Assembly (NCBI RefSeq): GCF_000150275.1
Contig: NW_002060949.1
Coordinates: 4,052,499-4,116,498 of the forward strand
Direction: 5' to 3'
Length of the DNA: 64,000 bases
DNA from: Trichoplax adhaerens
Lineage: Eukaryota > Placozoa > Uniplacotomia > Trichoplacea > Trichoplacidae
The first letter of the stretch is position 1; every line of letters begins with the position of its first letter. The notes under the pieces are model-generated. The model had not been told where the DNA came from, did not search any database, and saw nothing but the letters and a program-made list of their open reading frames with translations. Both the position numbers and the translations under genes were made by a program. Below are positions 1 through 11,025 of the stretch, one piece after another.

Positions 1-369
1 TATTGCCTCGATTATCTGCAGTAGCTCTAGTTGTTATCAAAAGTCATTTTACTGCTTTATAATCCTGCATATAAATTGATATTAATTTTTCAATCATTAA
101 AAGACTACTTTTACTCGTGCATTTTGTCGCTTTAATCTAAATTTAATCGATAATGTATATCTCTCTACAGACTGCTCCTTTAACGCACGCCCATTACTCA
201 TTTTCAAACTAATTCATTTATAATACAAGGTTACCTTAACCATCAGCAGCAATCAGCAGTGACTTTAGATATTCAATTCAGCTATTATCCAATCAAAGGA
301 CTATTTTACTAATGTTAAGTGTAAATGGGCGATCGATTTTGGATTATTTAGAGACTTGTTCTATACTAT
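1..369. other. no gene recognised
   Basis: AT-rich sequence. I searched the minus strand here for the downstream exons of the LMBRD1 gene that begins further right and found none. Confidence 0.4.
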
Positions 370-905
370 TCAGTTTTTATTTTTCATCTTTAATGTACAA
401 TCGATTTCTATAGGATGTATAGAGATTGTTATTACTTTATATCCTATCTATGACCCATTTCAACAGTCATTAGAAGTACGTTTCTATTTTCCATCCTTAA
501 TGTACAATCGATTTCTACAGTATGTATAGAGATTGTTATTACTCTCGATCCTGTCTTGACCTATTTCAACAGTCATTACAAGTTAACGTTTCTATTTTCC
601 ATCCTTAATGTACAATCGATTTCTACAGTATGTATAGAGATTGTTATTACTCTCCATCCTGTCTTGACCTATTTCAATAGTCATTACAAGTTAACGTTTC
701 TATTTTCCATCCTTAATGTACAATCGATTTCTACAGTATGTATAGAGATTGTTATTACTCTCCATCCTGTCTTGACCTATTTCAACAGTCATTACAAGTT
801 AACGTTTCTATTTTCCATCCTTATAGTACAATCAATTTCTACAGTATGTATAGAGATTGTTATTACTTTCCATCCTATCCATGACCCATTTCAATAGTTA
901 TCATA
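370..905. repeat. 108-bp tandem repeat, about five copies
   Basis: The core taatgtacaatcgatttct or a close variant recurs at about 391, 498, 606, 714 and 822, giving a regular 107-108 bp period. Inner copies are nearly identical; the outer two have diverged. Because 108 is divisible by three, the plus strand keeps an open frame across the last copies (a 36-residue period). I take this as a by-product of the repeat length, not a gene. Confidence 0.9.
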
Positions 906-969
906 AGTCAAGGTTTTTAATTAATCTGGATGATGCACAGTAGGAATGATTACTGTTGACGTATTTTAC

Positions 970-1146
970 CTTATAGGAGCCATCGGTATTCTTCATTGAA
1001 GAAACAAAAAAGATATCCAGGGGTAGGAGAAGGCTAGTCAATAGAGCCATACTCATGGATAAGATAATAACGGTTGTTGAGAAAGTTTCCGACTCTCTTC
1101 TACGTAAGTAATAACGTGTATAGAAGAAGGAGAAGAGTACAGCCAA
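970..1146 (-). CDS. LMBRD1: LMBRD1 (lysosomal cobalamin transport escort protein), one internal exon
   Basis: This 59-codon exon encodes the end of the first membrane segment, the short loop with R-R-R-E-S-E, and the second membrane segment ending in LLPLDIFFVSSMKN and DGSYK. This is the most diagnostic stretch of the LMBRD1 N terminus; vertebrate LMBRD1 has RRESE and LLPVDIFLVSYMKNQNGTFK in the same order. LMBRD1 is a nine-pass lysosomal membrane protein that works with ABCD4 in cobalamin export. The acceptor TTTTTGACAG precedes position 1146 and the donor AAG|GTAAAA follows position 970, so both ends are phase 0. The preceding exon (initiator Met and start of the first membrane segment) and all later exons were not found. 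The gene may continue left of the window beyond the repeats, or this may be a relic. Family assignment is confident; gene integrity is not. Confidence 0.8.
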
Positions 1147-1283
1147 CTGTCAAAAAGTAGTAAAGATCAAATTAGCTCGCAATCATTTGGTCTACAGGTT
1201 TTTATTTTCATCCTTTTCTTCTCTTACTCTAAACTACTTGAATAGGAAGGCTATATGAATTACTCTACTAACTGAATATTACT

Positions 1284-1409
1284 CTATACTGTACTCTTGG
1301 ATTGGAAATGAAAGATTGCGATCGCGAAACTCACTAAGGAAACCACTGCAAAAGGGATAACTCCACGAATGACGGTGTCGCCCGGAATAGCCGGATGCAT
1401 TGCCTCCAT
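1284..1409 (-). CDS. possible small membrane peptide or exon, unrecognised
   Basis: A 41-codon frame starts MEAMHPAIPGDTVIRG and continues into one hydrophobic span of about 20 residues ending FHFQSK. An acceptor-like tract (TGTTGTTATCGTTTAACCAG) lies just upstream on the minus strand, so this could be an exon and not a complete gene. It lies 138 bp upstream of the LMBRD1 exon on the same strand, and its last codons contain a GT that would keep phase 0. However, joining them would place two hydrophobic spans where LMBRD1 has one. Function unknown; support is weak. Confidence 0.2.
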   Translation of the reverse strand: MEAMHPAIPGDTVIRGVIPFAVVSLVSFAIAIFHFQSKSTV

Positions 1410-1994
1410 CTTGGATACGTGTGATGATGATGATGTTGCAGTCAATCTGGTTAAACGATAACAACAGTAATTAGATCACTTTCACCTGTATAAATGATCT
1501 TTCTCTTGGATCTTTAACGTCTCCAAATCAATCTGGAGTGTTGACAAGGGTTAAAACTTAAGCTGATGTCTTTGCCTTCCAGCACTTGATGGTGGATAAT
1601 AATTCTCTCTATGGCAACAGTTTACGCTACTATAAATGTTGTATTTGACCAGTCACGTTTAAGGTCTTGGGAACTGTATACTCTCCTTATAGAAGTGCAA
1701 TACTGAAACACTTATTCGCCTAGACAGTACTGTACTGTGTATCAAGGTGTCCACAAAATGACGTCATACTCATCGGAATTCTCTTTCCTCCATCATCTTC
1801 TCACCTCTGCTGCACTTTTTATAGAGGTAAATGGAGAATTCATTTTAAAAAAAAGGAACTACAAGATGGTATAGCTACCACTGTTCATGTGGTAGTAGTT
1901 TGAGACTTGAAATTTTGAAAAAAGCAAATAAAGGAAACGGACATTAGGCGATACTAGAGTGTAAAAATGAAGGCATTCAATTCTGTAGACGTTT
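1410..1994. other. no gene recognised
   Basis: Intergenic-looking sequence between the LMBRD1 exon and the tandem arrays. No supported exon was found on either strand. Confidence 0.35.
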
Positions 1995-2920
1995 GAATTT
2001 TAGCATCGCCTCGATACCAAATGGAATGATTGTAAAATTGAGCTAATGCTTATTAAAAACATCAACTTCCATGCGCATTTTTGCTATGAAAACCTAGGCT
2101 AGCTCAACTGGTCATCTGAGTTTGGATTTTATCATCACCACGATACCAAATGGAATGATTGTAAAATTGAGCTAATGCTTATTAAAAACATCAACTTCCA
2201 TGCGCATTTTTGCTATGAAAGCCTAGGCTAGCTCAACTGGTCATCTGAGTTTGGATTTTATCATCACCACGATATCAAATAGAATGATTCTAAAAATTAA
2301 TTAAGCCAATGCTTATTAAAAACATCAACTTCCATGCGCATTTTTGCTATGAAAGCCTAGGCTAGCTCAACTGGTCATCTGAGTTTGGATTTCATCATCA
2401 CCACGATACCAAATGGAATGATTGTAAAAATTAAGCCAATGCTTATTAAAAACGTCAACTTTCATGCGCTTTTTTGCTATGAAAGCCTAGGCTAGCTCAA
2501 CTGGTCATCTGAGTTTGGATTTTATCATCACCACGATACCAAATAGAATGATTGTAAAAATTAATTAAGCCAATGCTTATTGAAAACATCAACTTCCATG
2601 CGCATTTTTGCTATGAAAGCCTAGGCTAGCTCAACTAGTCATCTGAGTTTGGATTTTAGCATCACCACGATACCAAATAGAATGATTCTAAGAATTAATT
2701 AAGCCAATGCTTATTAAAAACATCAACTTCCATGCGCATTTTTGCTATGAAAGCCTAGGCTAGCTCAACTGGTCATCTGAGTTTGGATTTTAGCATCACC
2801 ACGATACCAAATGGAATGATTGTAAAAATTAAGCCAATGCTTATTAAAAACGTCAACTTTCATGCGCTTTTTTGCTATGAAAGCCTAGGCTAGCTCAACT
2901 AGCCATCTGAAGTTAGGTAA
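1995..2920. repeat. 129-134 bp tandem repeat, seven copies
   Basis: The core cgataccaaatggaatgatt recurs at about 2013, 2142, 2271, 2405, 2535, 2669 and 2803. Units are 129-130 or 134 bp. The length difference lies in a small insertion in the attgtaaaa...ttaa segment. Each unit also carries the palindrome-like gcctaggctagctc. Copies are highly similar, so the array looks recently homogenised. Confidence 0.92.
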
Positions 2921-2929
2921 TGTTGACCA

Positions 2930-4015
2930 TTGCTGTGCAATGTGTGATCCAATGGAAGAAAAAATTCATTCCCAAGTAGTTCACACTATTCCGGCGTTGG
3001 TCAATATCAATGAAGATGTGCAGATCTTGGAACAAAGATGTTGTACAGGGTGAGGGTGTTTGTATATTCCTTCCTATCCCAAACTTTTGTTATGGATAAT
3101 AGCTGATACAATTTCAGTACAGTACTGTATAAGTGATATACCTGCATGATTGAAAGATTAATGTTGCAATTGAAGAAAAATTCATTCCCGACTATTTCAC
3201 ACTATAATGAAGATGTGCGAATTTTCGAACATAGATGTTGTACAGAGTGTTTGTATATTCCTTCCTATCCCAAACTTTTGTAGTGGATAATAGCTGATAC
3301 AATTTTAGTATAGTACTGTATAAGTGATATACCTGCATGAATGAAAGATTAATGTTGCAATTGAAGAAAAATTCATTCCCGACTATTTCACACTACCGGC
3401 GTTGGCTCAATTTCAATGTAGTTAGGCGAACCTTCGAACAAACATTTTGTGCAGGATGTTTGTACTGTATATTCCTTCCTATCCGAATTTCTGAAGCAGT
3501 TGATAAAATTTCACGACAGTGCTTCTATAAGCGATATACAGTATACTCCATTCATGATTTTATGATTTTATTCCAAGAAAACTCAATCCCAACTACTTCA
3601 CACTACAGTATACCGGCGTTGGGTCAATTTCAGCCAAGTTAGACGAACCTTCGAACAAACATTTTGTGCTGGGTGTTTGTACATTTCTTCCAATCTGAAT
3701 TTCTGAAGCAGTTGATAAAATTTCACTACAGTGCTTCTATAAGCGATATACTGTACAGTATACTCCATTCATGATTTTATGATTTTATTCCAAGGAAACT
3801 CAATCCCAACTACTTCACACTAAAGTATACCGGCGTTGGGTCAATTTCAACCAAGTTAGACGAACCTTCGAACAAACATTTTGTGCTGGGTGTTTGTATA
3901 TTTCTTCCTCTCCGAATTTCTGAAGCAGTTGATAAAATTTCACTACAGTACTTCTATAAGCGATATACAGTATAGTATACTCCATCAATGATCTTATTCG
4001 TCTTCCATATTGTAC
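2930..4015. repeat. about 190-217 bp tandem repeat, five copies
   Basis: The anchor attcattccc/actcaatccc followed by ttcacacta...ccggcgttgg recurs at about 2964, 3180, 3371, 3581 and 3798. The first three units and the last two form two sub-families (gaagatgtgcga versus gttagacgaaccttcgaac). Each unit contains a TACAGTACTGTA-type palindrome followed by ataagtgatata or ataagcgatata. It abuts the preceding 130-bp array but is unrelated to it in sequence. Confidence 0.88.
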
Positions 4016-4510
4016 TAGCAGAAAACTTCTTCACACTCATGGCCCTTCGCCATATTGCACTACTATACGTTTATACTGTACAATGTACGGCCACTGCCTA
4101 TACGAGTATGTATTGGAAATAGAGAACTGTATGAGTCTGTATCGTTGTTTATTTCCATCACGATCGGGCCGGGCCCAGTACTGAGTATATAAGTCTGTAT
4201 TGAAAAATACGATATGAATCTGTATCACCGTTCATTTCCACAACAACACAACATACCAGTAAATCTATTCGTTATTGCTCTTGCTATTTCTACATCGGAT
4301 TACCATCTTTCTATCACATATCATTCATACTATTATAAGAACAGCACAATTAAACATAGAACAAGCAAGTGAACATCACTGGTACCTAGTAGTAACGAGC
4401 GCCAGGCGATGATTTCAATCTAAAGTACATGAAATCGCAGCGACTACTATTGATCGACAGTCAACAATTTACCAAACATTCACTTTCAATTAAAATTCAA
4501 TTATATCGAG
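4016..4510. other. upstream region of the steroid reductase gene
   Basis: No gene is recognised. This stretch should hold the promoter and 5' UTR of the gene starting at 4511, but I cannot point to a defined element. Confidence 0.3.
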
Positions 4511-6989
4511 ATGATTCCTGTTTGGCCTTGGGTGGCTTTTCTGAATAATCCTGTACGATTTTGGATTTATTATGGTTTTGTTATTGGTGGCTTTGTATTC
4601 GCTCTCATTACATTAATAACACAGTTGATTAAACCTGCTCCTTATGGACGTTTCGGCAATAACGATAATAATCCCAACAATTGGGGACCCGTTATTCCAC
4701 AACGATTAGGCCATACCATATCCGATGCTTTACCATGTGTAGTTGAATTTCTACTGGTAAGAATGAATTAATTGTAAGGAATTCATCAGTCAATTCTAAA
4801 AATCCATCGATAGTCAAACATACCGTACAATCGTGCCCACTGATAGCTTTCATCCGACTAACTTTTACTCTCGCAGCCACGAAAGCCATAGTTACACCAA
4901 TGATAGATTCGTACGAGTATAGTTTCCAATCATGACCTACTCACTAACCGATAAAGTAAGTTGGTGGGATCAATTAATCGATTATTGGTCATGAAAATGA
5001 CCACAACAATGATAACTCTTGACTAGCAATCCTGAATGAAAGCTGCAAATATATAATTTTCATTTTGTCTTATTTACCTTGGTTAAAGTAATCTTTGATC
5101 AATAAATACATTCATATTACTGATCTACGTATTGTTTTATATACTGTATGTATAGGTGTATTTTCTGTACGGAAGAAACCAATACCATTATACCAATCTT
5201 GTCTTCATGATATTATGGCAATTACATTACATTCATAGGTATTATACCAGTCTATCAATCTGTTAAAGTAGACGTAAATGTACAAGTAGATACAAACATT
5301 TACAGTATGCAATTCGGTCCTCAATTTTCTGCTTTATAGTGCAACTACAAGCAAACTCTCATTTATCACCTATTCTCCATTTTTTTTATATCATTAGTCT
5401 AATTAAACTATCTCACCAATTAATCTGTTAAAGTAGACTTACATGTACTAAGTAGATACGAACATTTACAGTATTCAATTCGGTTCTCAATTTTCTGCTT
5501 CATAGTGCAACTACAAGCAAACACTCATTTATCACTTATTCTCCATCTTTTTTATGTTATTAGTCTGATTAAACTATCTCACCCTTATGTTACTTAACAA
5601 ATTCGTTCACGTCATGTTTATCCTTTACAGTTACTAGCTCATGATCATGATATTTGCGTGTTCAAATTGTACATTATGCAACTGTAAAACACAACAATTT
5701 TCATCATGACGTACGGTGTAGGAATGTCATGTTTAAGCGCATATACAGCATCTACATAAATACATAGATCAGATATATAGTTCTGTCTTAAATACAACCA
5801 TAAGTCAAGTTAATAATAACTGATTGACGACACAATAAGTGGCACGATTAGATCATTTTCTGCCAATAATAATAAAAGCAGTACTAATTCTATATGAAAA
5901 TCGATTATAGAGGCCTAATACACCCATGGATAATGCGTTATAGCTCCAAAACTACCCCGTTAGGGTAAGGAAATCAATAGCGATAAAAAATTTGGCATAC
6001 CATAACTAACAAGCGTAATTACTATTTCGTTTAACCTTTAGCATTACACTTGGTGGACTTATACCCAACGCTATTTTTTCATTCATCAATGCAAGTTGGA
6101 TCAGTTCAGCTCTTTACTATAATCAATATTACAGGTTATACGAATATATCATGTCTATAAAAACGATTTTTGTAACTCTACTCGCTCAATGATCATCTCT
6201 AAAAATAATAGCGACCCTAGATTTATTATTGGTATCCTACTATTTATCATTGGATTTATTATAAATCGTTATGCTGATCTTAAGCTAAGAAATTTACGTC
6301 GAGAAAGTATGTCAATTGGGCAGATCAATGCCATGTTTATATTCATAAATAGAATTTTCATGAATAATAGGTGTTAAGATGTGTTGTAAAGATAATCTCA
6401 CGTTCCTTTTGGAATTTCTTTATACAGATCAAGGATACGTTATTCCTAGTGGAGGATTATTTAATTACATATCGTGCCCAAATTATTTTGGAGAAATGAT
6501 TGAATGGATGGGCTGGTAAGAACTGTTAATACTTAACTAGGCTCATACCTTCACTACAGTATTTGTTTACAGGCTTTCGTTACACTACCAACGCCTTAGT
6601 CTTAGTCCTTATTAATAAATTTTTAGTTCTATATATACTCGTATATAATTATTAGTTTCTTATTATATGAATTTATATCCCCTTCCAAATTAAAAACCCG
6701 CTCATTATACTTACACTGTTTGCACTCATAACAAACTATTAATGTACTGCATAACATAGGGCCGTCGGGACATTTTCATTAGGAGGTTTAGCTTGGTTCT
6801 GTTTCTGCTGTGCAACATTCATCCCTAGAGCGAGACATAATCACCGATGGTAAAACTCTATGCATATTACTATTTTTGTAAAATTAATATCATGCACTAT
6901 TCTTAACTGTACCGCATATTTGCAGGTACAAAGAACGATTTGCTGATTATCCATCCCAAAGGAAAGCCTTAATTCCTTTCATATATTAG
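4511..6989 (+). CDS. SRD5A: 3-oxo-5-alpha-steroid 4-dehydrogenase (steroid 5-alpha-reductase), eight exons
   Basis: This membrane enzyme uses NADPH to reduce the delta-4 double bond of 3-oxo steroids. Exons read by eye: 4511-4756, 5156-5238, 5911-5964, 6042-6134, 6212-6306, 6428-6515, 6760-6849 and 6926-6989. They join with consistent phases to 270 codons plus TAG, close to the 254-259 residues of mammalian SRD5A1/2. Landmarks in order: an N-terminal membrane span; PYGRF (family YGR motif); VVEFLL; LHYIHR (HYGHR in mammals); a short 54-bp exon with RGLIHP; DPRFIIG; LRNLRR; GYVIPSGGLFNYIS; NYFGEMIEW; and the C-terminal HRWYKERF, YPSQRKALIPF. These match SRD5A1/2 throughout. The first ATG of exon 1 is chosen because the N terminus then has the usual length. 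Intron 2 carries a 165-bp tandem duplication. Assignment to the SRD5A1 or SRD5A2 subclass, and the true substrate, cannot be decided here. Confidence 0.93.
5256..5583. repeat. 165-bp tandem duplication inside intron 2 of the reductase gene
   Basis: Two copies start with aatctgttaaagtaga (about 5257 and 5422) and end with aaactatctcacc. They differ by scattered substitutions. Both lie inside the intron between 5238 and 5911, so the coding sequence is not affected. Confidence 0.85.
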
Positions 6990-7719
6990 TTGTGTTATAA
7001 CACTGCAAATAGCTTTACCTTTGTCTTCTGTAGTATACTGATAACTTCCGTATATACTTTGCTACCGGCGATATTTATTCCTAGTATCACATTTTCGAAG
7101 CTATTTTGAAGGATTTTTATTCCAGTCTAAGTTGCCTTCAATTGTCAAGAGCTCACGGTAATTTTTCTCGAAGTTTAAAATAGTACACAAGGTAAATTCT
7201 TTTGATCACGACAAACATTATAATGCTGTAATATTTTTTTCATTATTTTGATGTCATTTAAACGGAACGCTAATGATGTTAATTGCAGCAATGAGTTGAC
7301 ATTCGATCGTATGTTTAATTTGATTAATTAATTGATATACTGGTACAACGTATTTCAGCTAGTGCCTTGAATATTATATCAAAATACGTATATAATATAT
7401 AGTGTTGATATTATTCAAAGTAAGTTGAATTTTTCAAGGGAAAGAATGTACGTTTGCTACCTCCATTGTGTATTAAACAGATCTAATTTCAAAATTGGCT
7501 TATGTACTTGTATCTTTCTAAATTTATATATGCATCTTCATTTATGATCATAAACAAGTGCTTTAATAATTTAAATTAATTAGCTACAGCAGTACAAAGG
7601 ACGGAATTGCTATATACTGTAAAATAGCATATATCGTCCGATATGTTGAAGGTAGCAAATATCGCTACCTACTGCTATATCATTTAAACCGTATCGATAT
7701 CAACTTTCTTAATTTTATA
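6990..7719. other. no gene recognised
   Basis: AT-rich sequence following the reductase stop codon, presumably including its 3' UTR. Nothing else is supported. Confidence 0.35.
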
Positions 7720-9098
7720 ATGAACCTCTTGACAAGCGATAGTAATAATGCAGACTGCAGGCTATTCACTACTAGACTCAATACGATATTTTGGATGAAA
7801 AACCAGCAATTTCACGACGACTGGAACTTTCGTCTCCGTTCTTCAGCTTTTCTTGCATTCTGGAAGCAGATCAAGCATAACATAAGTTGTAGTAATCGTA
7901 TATAGCTACTACAAAGTCTGATATCAAAGGTGAATATCACAATATTCAATCTACATGCCAACTGTGTATCGAAAGGCACTACTATCGAACTAAAGGGATA
8001 CAAACCCATTGCCGCTTGCAATCTTTGTATGCATCGAAAAACTCTTGACACATTGATTTATCATAATTATTTACATCTAGACATTTGTACGATGCTTTCG
8101 CCTCCTGAGGCATGTACATATAAAAAAGTCATAAGAAAAGAAAATAGCTTATTATAATTCGCTGCGCATCCATCAGCCTATTTCTACGGTAAAAATCACT
8201 TGATTTAAAATACATATTAACAACCTATTTCAAATGCAGTATCATCAAACAGACATCTCAGATATCTTTACGTTTAATGAAACAGCGTATCTACAGTATT
8301 TTTGTTTCGCTATAATTAGTCAAGTAGAGGTAAATCTACTATACGAAACTGACTTCGGTACATGGATTATTGGCCGGGTCCATCCAGCCACCCTTTTGAC
8401 TCATTTTTTAGGTTGAAAAACTACACCGTGTGTATAACCTATAAATAATATAAAGATTTACGTTAATTTATTCCGATACAAATACATATCAAATAGTACT
8501 GTGCATACACTAAAATATCCCTACGCGCCAAATGGATCTAGCATCATGAAGCTATCATATACGATTCATGCTGATTCCAATAAACGATGGCATGTAACGA
8601 TATTCCATAAATTATCAAACTGCAGCAGTGCTCTACCTCAGTGCAAAATGCAATATTTTGCATGTATCTGCATGCAGGTAAATTGTCATTGTGCATACTG
8701 TAGAGCTACGAAGTATACAGCACATATCAGTTATGTAGCAGGTATTCAATTCCATATTTACGAGAGATACTACTTGGCGAACTCTATTATATACTGTACA
8801 AGACAGTAGCAAAATATTTCCCTGATTTCAGAATTCACAATAATAATTACATATAATTAATCATAGGCAGTTACGAATGAACTCATTTCTTAACCTAATT
8901 TTTACTATATCATGCAAGAGTAACTCATTCCTGGTACACAGCAAAAATACCCATACCGTGATGGTAAAAATTAATTGTAAAACATACTACCACACAATAA
9001 AAGTCTACTATTATCATGAAGTGCAGTGTATGCGTAATAGTAATTGTAATTATAATTATAAATACATTGCCAGCGAGGAAAGTTTACAATCTACTTAG
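7720..9098. other. cluster of short unrecognised reading frames
   Basis: Several plus-strand frames of 60-100 codons lie almost end to end (about 7720-7905, 7930-8157, 8234-8416, 8501-8809, 8877-9098), with one opposing minus-strand frame at 7812-8051. Residue use is less random than in the surrounding AT-rich DNA (for example Cys-rich stretches around 8620-8720). Two frames contain plausible donors (GAG|GTAAAT near 8331 and CAG|GTAAAT near 8678). I recognise no family and could not join them into one consistent gene. This could be a fast-evolving gene, a decayed one, or chance. Confidence 0.25.
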
Positions 9099-9375
9099 CG
9101 AGACTTGACTTGTCACAATTGCTAGCTTTACTAAAACTTGATAGCAAATCACAGTAAAATACTGTGCCGTCAGCGCTAGATATGGTAAATCGCATTTCCA
9201 AAGCTCGAGCTACTTCTGTAGCATCTACCACAAAATGGACAGATTCACCGTTGTACATTCTACTGTACGTAACAGCAGCATGCATATCCTGTACAATGTA
9301 CAAAATTCGTGTATACTCGTGCTGCACAGTGCTCGATTGAAGAAGCGCATCACATGGATCATCCAAACATTGCAC
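9094..9375 (-). CDS. unrecognised coding-like exon
   Basis: An open frame of about 93 codons ends in TAG and contains stretches such as RILYIVQDMHAAVTYSRM and FVVDATEVARALEMRF. The alternation of hydrophobic and polar residues looks like a folded domain. There is no in-frame ATG near its upstream end; the frame runs into the first unit of the tandem repeat at 9370-10210. It is therefore more likely an exon, or the tail of a gene interrupted by the repeat, than a full gene. Product unknown. Confidence 0.3.
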
Positions 9376-10215
9376 TCCATCTAGGCATCACTTTTACTCT
9401 AGCTAGAACAAACATGGAAAACGCAATCTACCATATCTACTAAAGTACTAATCTATCAATCTATCATCCAACATTGCACTCCATCTAGGCATCACTTTTA
9501 CTCTAGCTAGAATAAACATGGAAAAACGCAATCTTCCGTATCTACTGTACTAATCTATCAATCTATCATCCAACATTGCACTCCATCTAGGCATCACTTT
9601 TACTCTAGCTAGAATAAACATGGAAAAACGCAATCTACTGTATCTACTGTACTAATCTATCTATCATCCAACATTGCACTCCATCTAGGCATCACTTTTA
9701 CTCTAGCTAGAACAAACATGGAAAAACGCAATCTACCGTATCTACTAAAGTACTAATCCATCTATCTATCATCCAATATTGCACTCCATCTAGGCATCAC
9801 TTTTACTCTAGCTAGAATAAACATGGAAAAACGCAATCTACCGTATCTACTGTACTAATCTATCAATCTATCATCCAACATTGCACTCCATCTAGGCATC
9901 ACTTTTACTCTAGCTAGAATAAACATGGAAAAACGCAATCTACTGTATCTACTGTACTAATCTATCTATCATCCAACATTGCACTCCATCTAGGCATCAC
10001 TTTTACTCTAGCTAGAACAAACATGGAAAAACGCAATCTACCGTATCTACTAAAGTACTAATCCATCTATCTATCATCCAATATTGCACTCCATCTAGGC
10101 ATCACTTTTACTCTAGCTAGAATAAACATGGAAAAACGCAATCTACCGTATCTACTGTACTAATCTATCTATCTATCATCCAACATTACACTCCATCTAG
10201 GCATCACTTTTACTC
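9370..10215. repeat. higher-order tandem repeat: about 102-bp monomers in a 305-bp three-monomer unit
   Basis: The core tgcactccatctaggcatca recurs at about 9371, 9475, 9577, 9675, 9780, 9882, 9980, 10085 and 10187 (the last copy reads ttacactcc). Monomer spacings run 104, 102, 98, 105, 102, 98, 105, 102, so lengths repeat every three monomers (98+105+102 = 305 bp). The length differences lie in the tctat-rich linker and in ctgtactaat versus aaagtactaat. This shows amplification of a trimer. Confidence 0.93.
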
Positions 10216-10280
10216 TAACTTACATACCATGAAAGGCAATAGAAAGTGCACCGGAGTCGCAGATTTTGTACTTTACAGTG

Positions 10281-10318
10281 AATAATAATAATGATAATAA
10301 TAATAAAATAATAATAAT
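10281..10318. repeat. AAT trinucleotide microsatellite
   Basis: An interrupted run of AAT/AATG units lies just after the higher-order array. Confidence 0.85.
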
Positions 10319-10379
10319 CAAATTGGTAATCAAGTGAGTAATAAATGCAATGAGAATTCTCAGCCCAGCGTGCCGCACA

Positions 10380-10640
10380 GTCCAGTACAGTATAATCCAG
10401 TACAGTATACTGTAGTACAGCATAGTACTGTACTGTACAGTACAGTACTGTATAGTACAGTACAGTATACTGTAGTACTGTACTGTACAGTACAGTACAG
10501 TACTGTATAGTACTGTACTGTACAGTACGGTACAGTACGGTACAGGAAAGGAAATAAGAAAGCAGTACTGTACACTGTACGGTATGGTACCGTACAAAGC
10601 AAAAGCTAGAGTACAGTACACTGTACTCTAGTATTTACAG
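10380..10640. repeat. palindromic GTAC / TACAG tract
   Basis: About 260 bp is made almost wholly of TACAG, TACTG, GTACTGTAC and ACAGTATACTGT blocks. The sequence is close to its own reverse complement over many sub-stretches, so it could form hairpins or cruciforms. The long minus-strand frames inside it encode only V/Y/T/C-type low-complexity peptides and are not genes. Confidence 0.9.
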
Positions 10641-10909
10641 TACATACTACTGTAAGCGAACTGAAACAGTCTTGGACTACTAAATTTAGTAGAACTCAAC
10701 AAAATGATCGCCGGTTTTAGACACAGTAGGATATGGTACAGTACCATACTACACATTCTTATGTCTAGTATGCGATTCTCCAGAAGCAGGTGAATGCCAC
10801 AAAGCTCCGTTTTCACATGCTGGAAGTCGTGCTTTGCTTGGACGTGGGAAATCTTCACCTTGTGTTGGAAAGACAGCCTTCATTTACTTTTACAACCTTT
10901 AAATCACTG

Positions 10910-11015
10910 GTAAGTACCTTGGTAATAGCGTAGTAGACTTTATTGGATAGCAATAAGTCTATTCAATTGAAAATGCTCCGTCTTATTTTGTTCTGATAAA
11001 ACTTAACTCCGTTAG
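10910..11015 (+). other. EIF2S1: probable 5' UTR intron of the eIF2-alpha gene
   Basis: A strong donor (CACTG|GTAAGT) at 10910 and the acceptor CTCCGTTAG ending at 11015 would remove 106 bp. This leaves AAAAAGAAAA immediately before the initiator ATG at 11026. A leader exon would end at 10909. No ATG-initiated frame crosses it. Confidence 0.55.
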
Positions 11016-11025
11016 AAAAAGAAAA

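Noticed and set aside
4037-4889. Minus-strand frames of 63 and 65 codons around the start of the reductase gene
   Set aside because: They are antisense to, or just upstream of, a well-supported plus-strand exon; no independent support.
10220-10621. 133- and 80-codon minus-strand frames
   Set aside because: They are translations of the GTAC/TACAG low-complexity tract, made of Y, C, T, V and L only.
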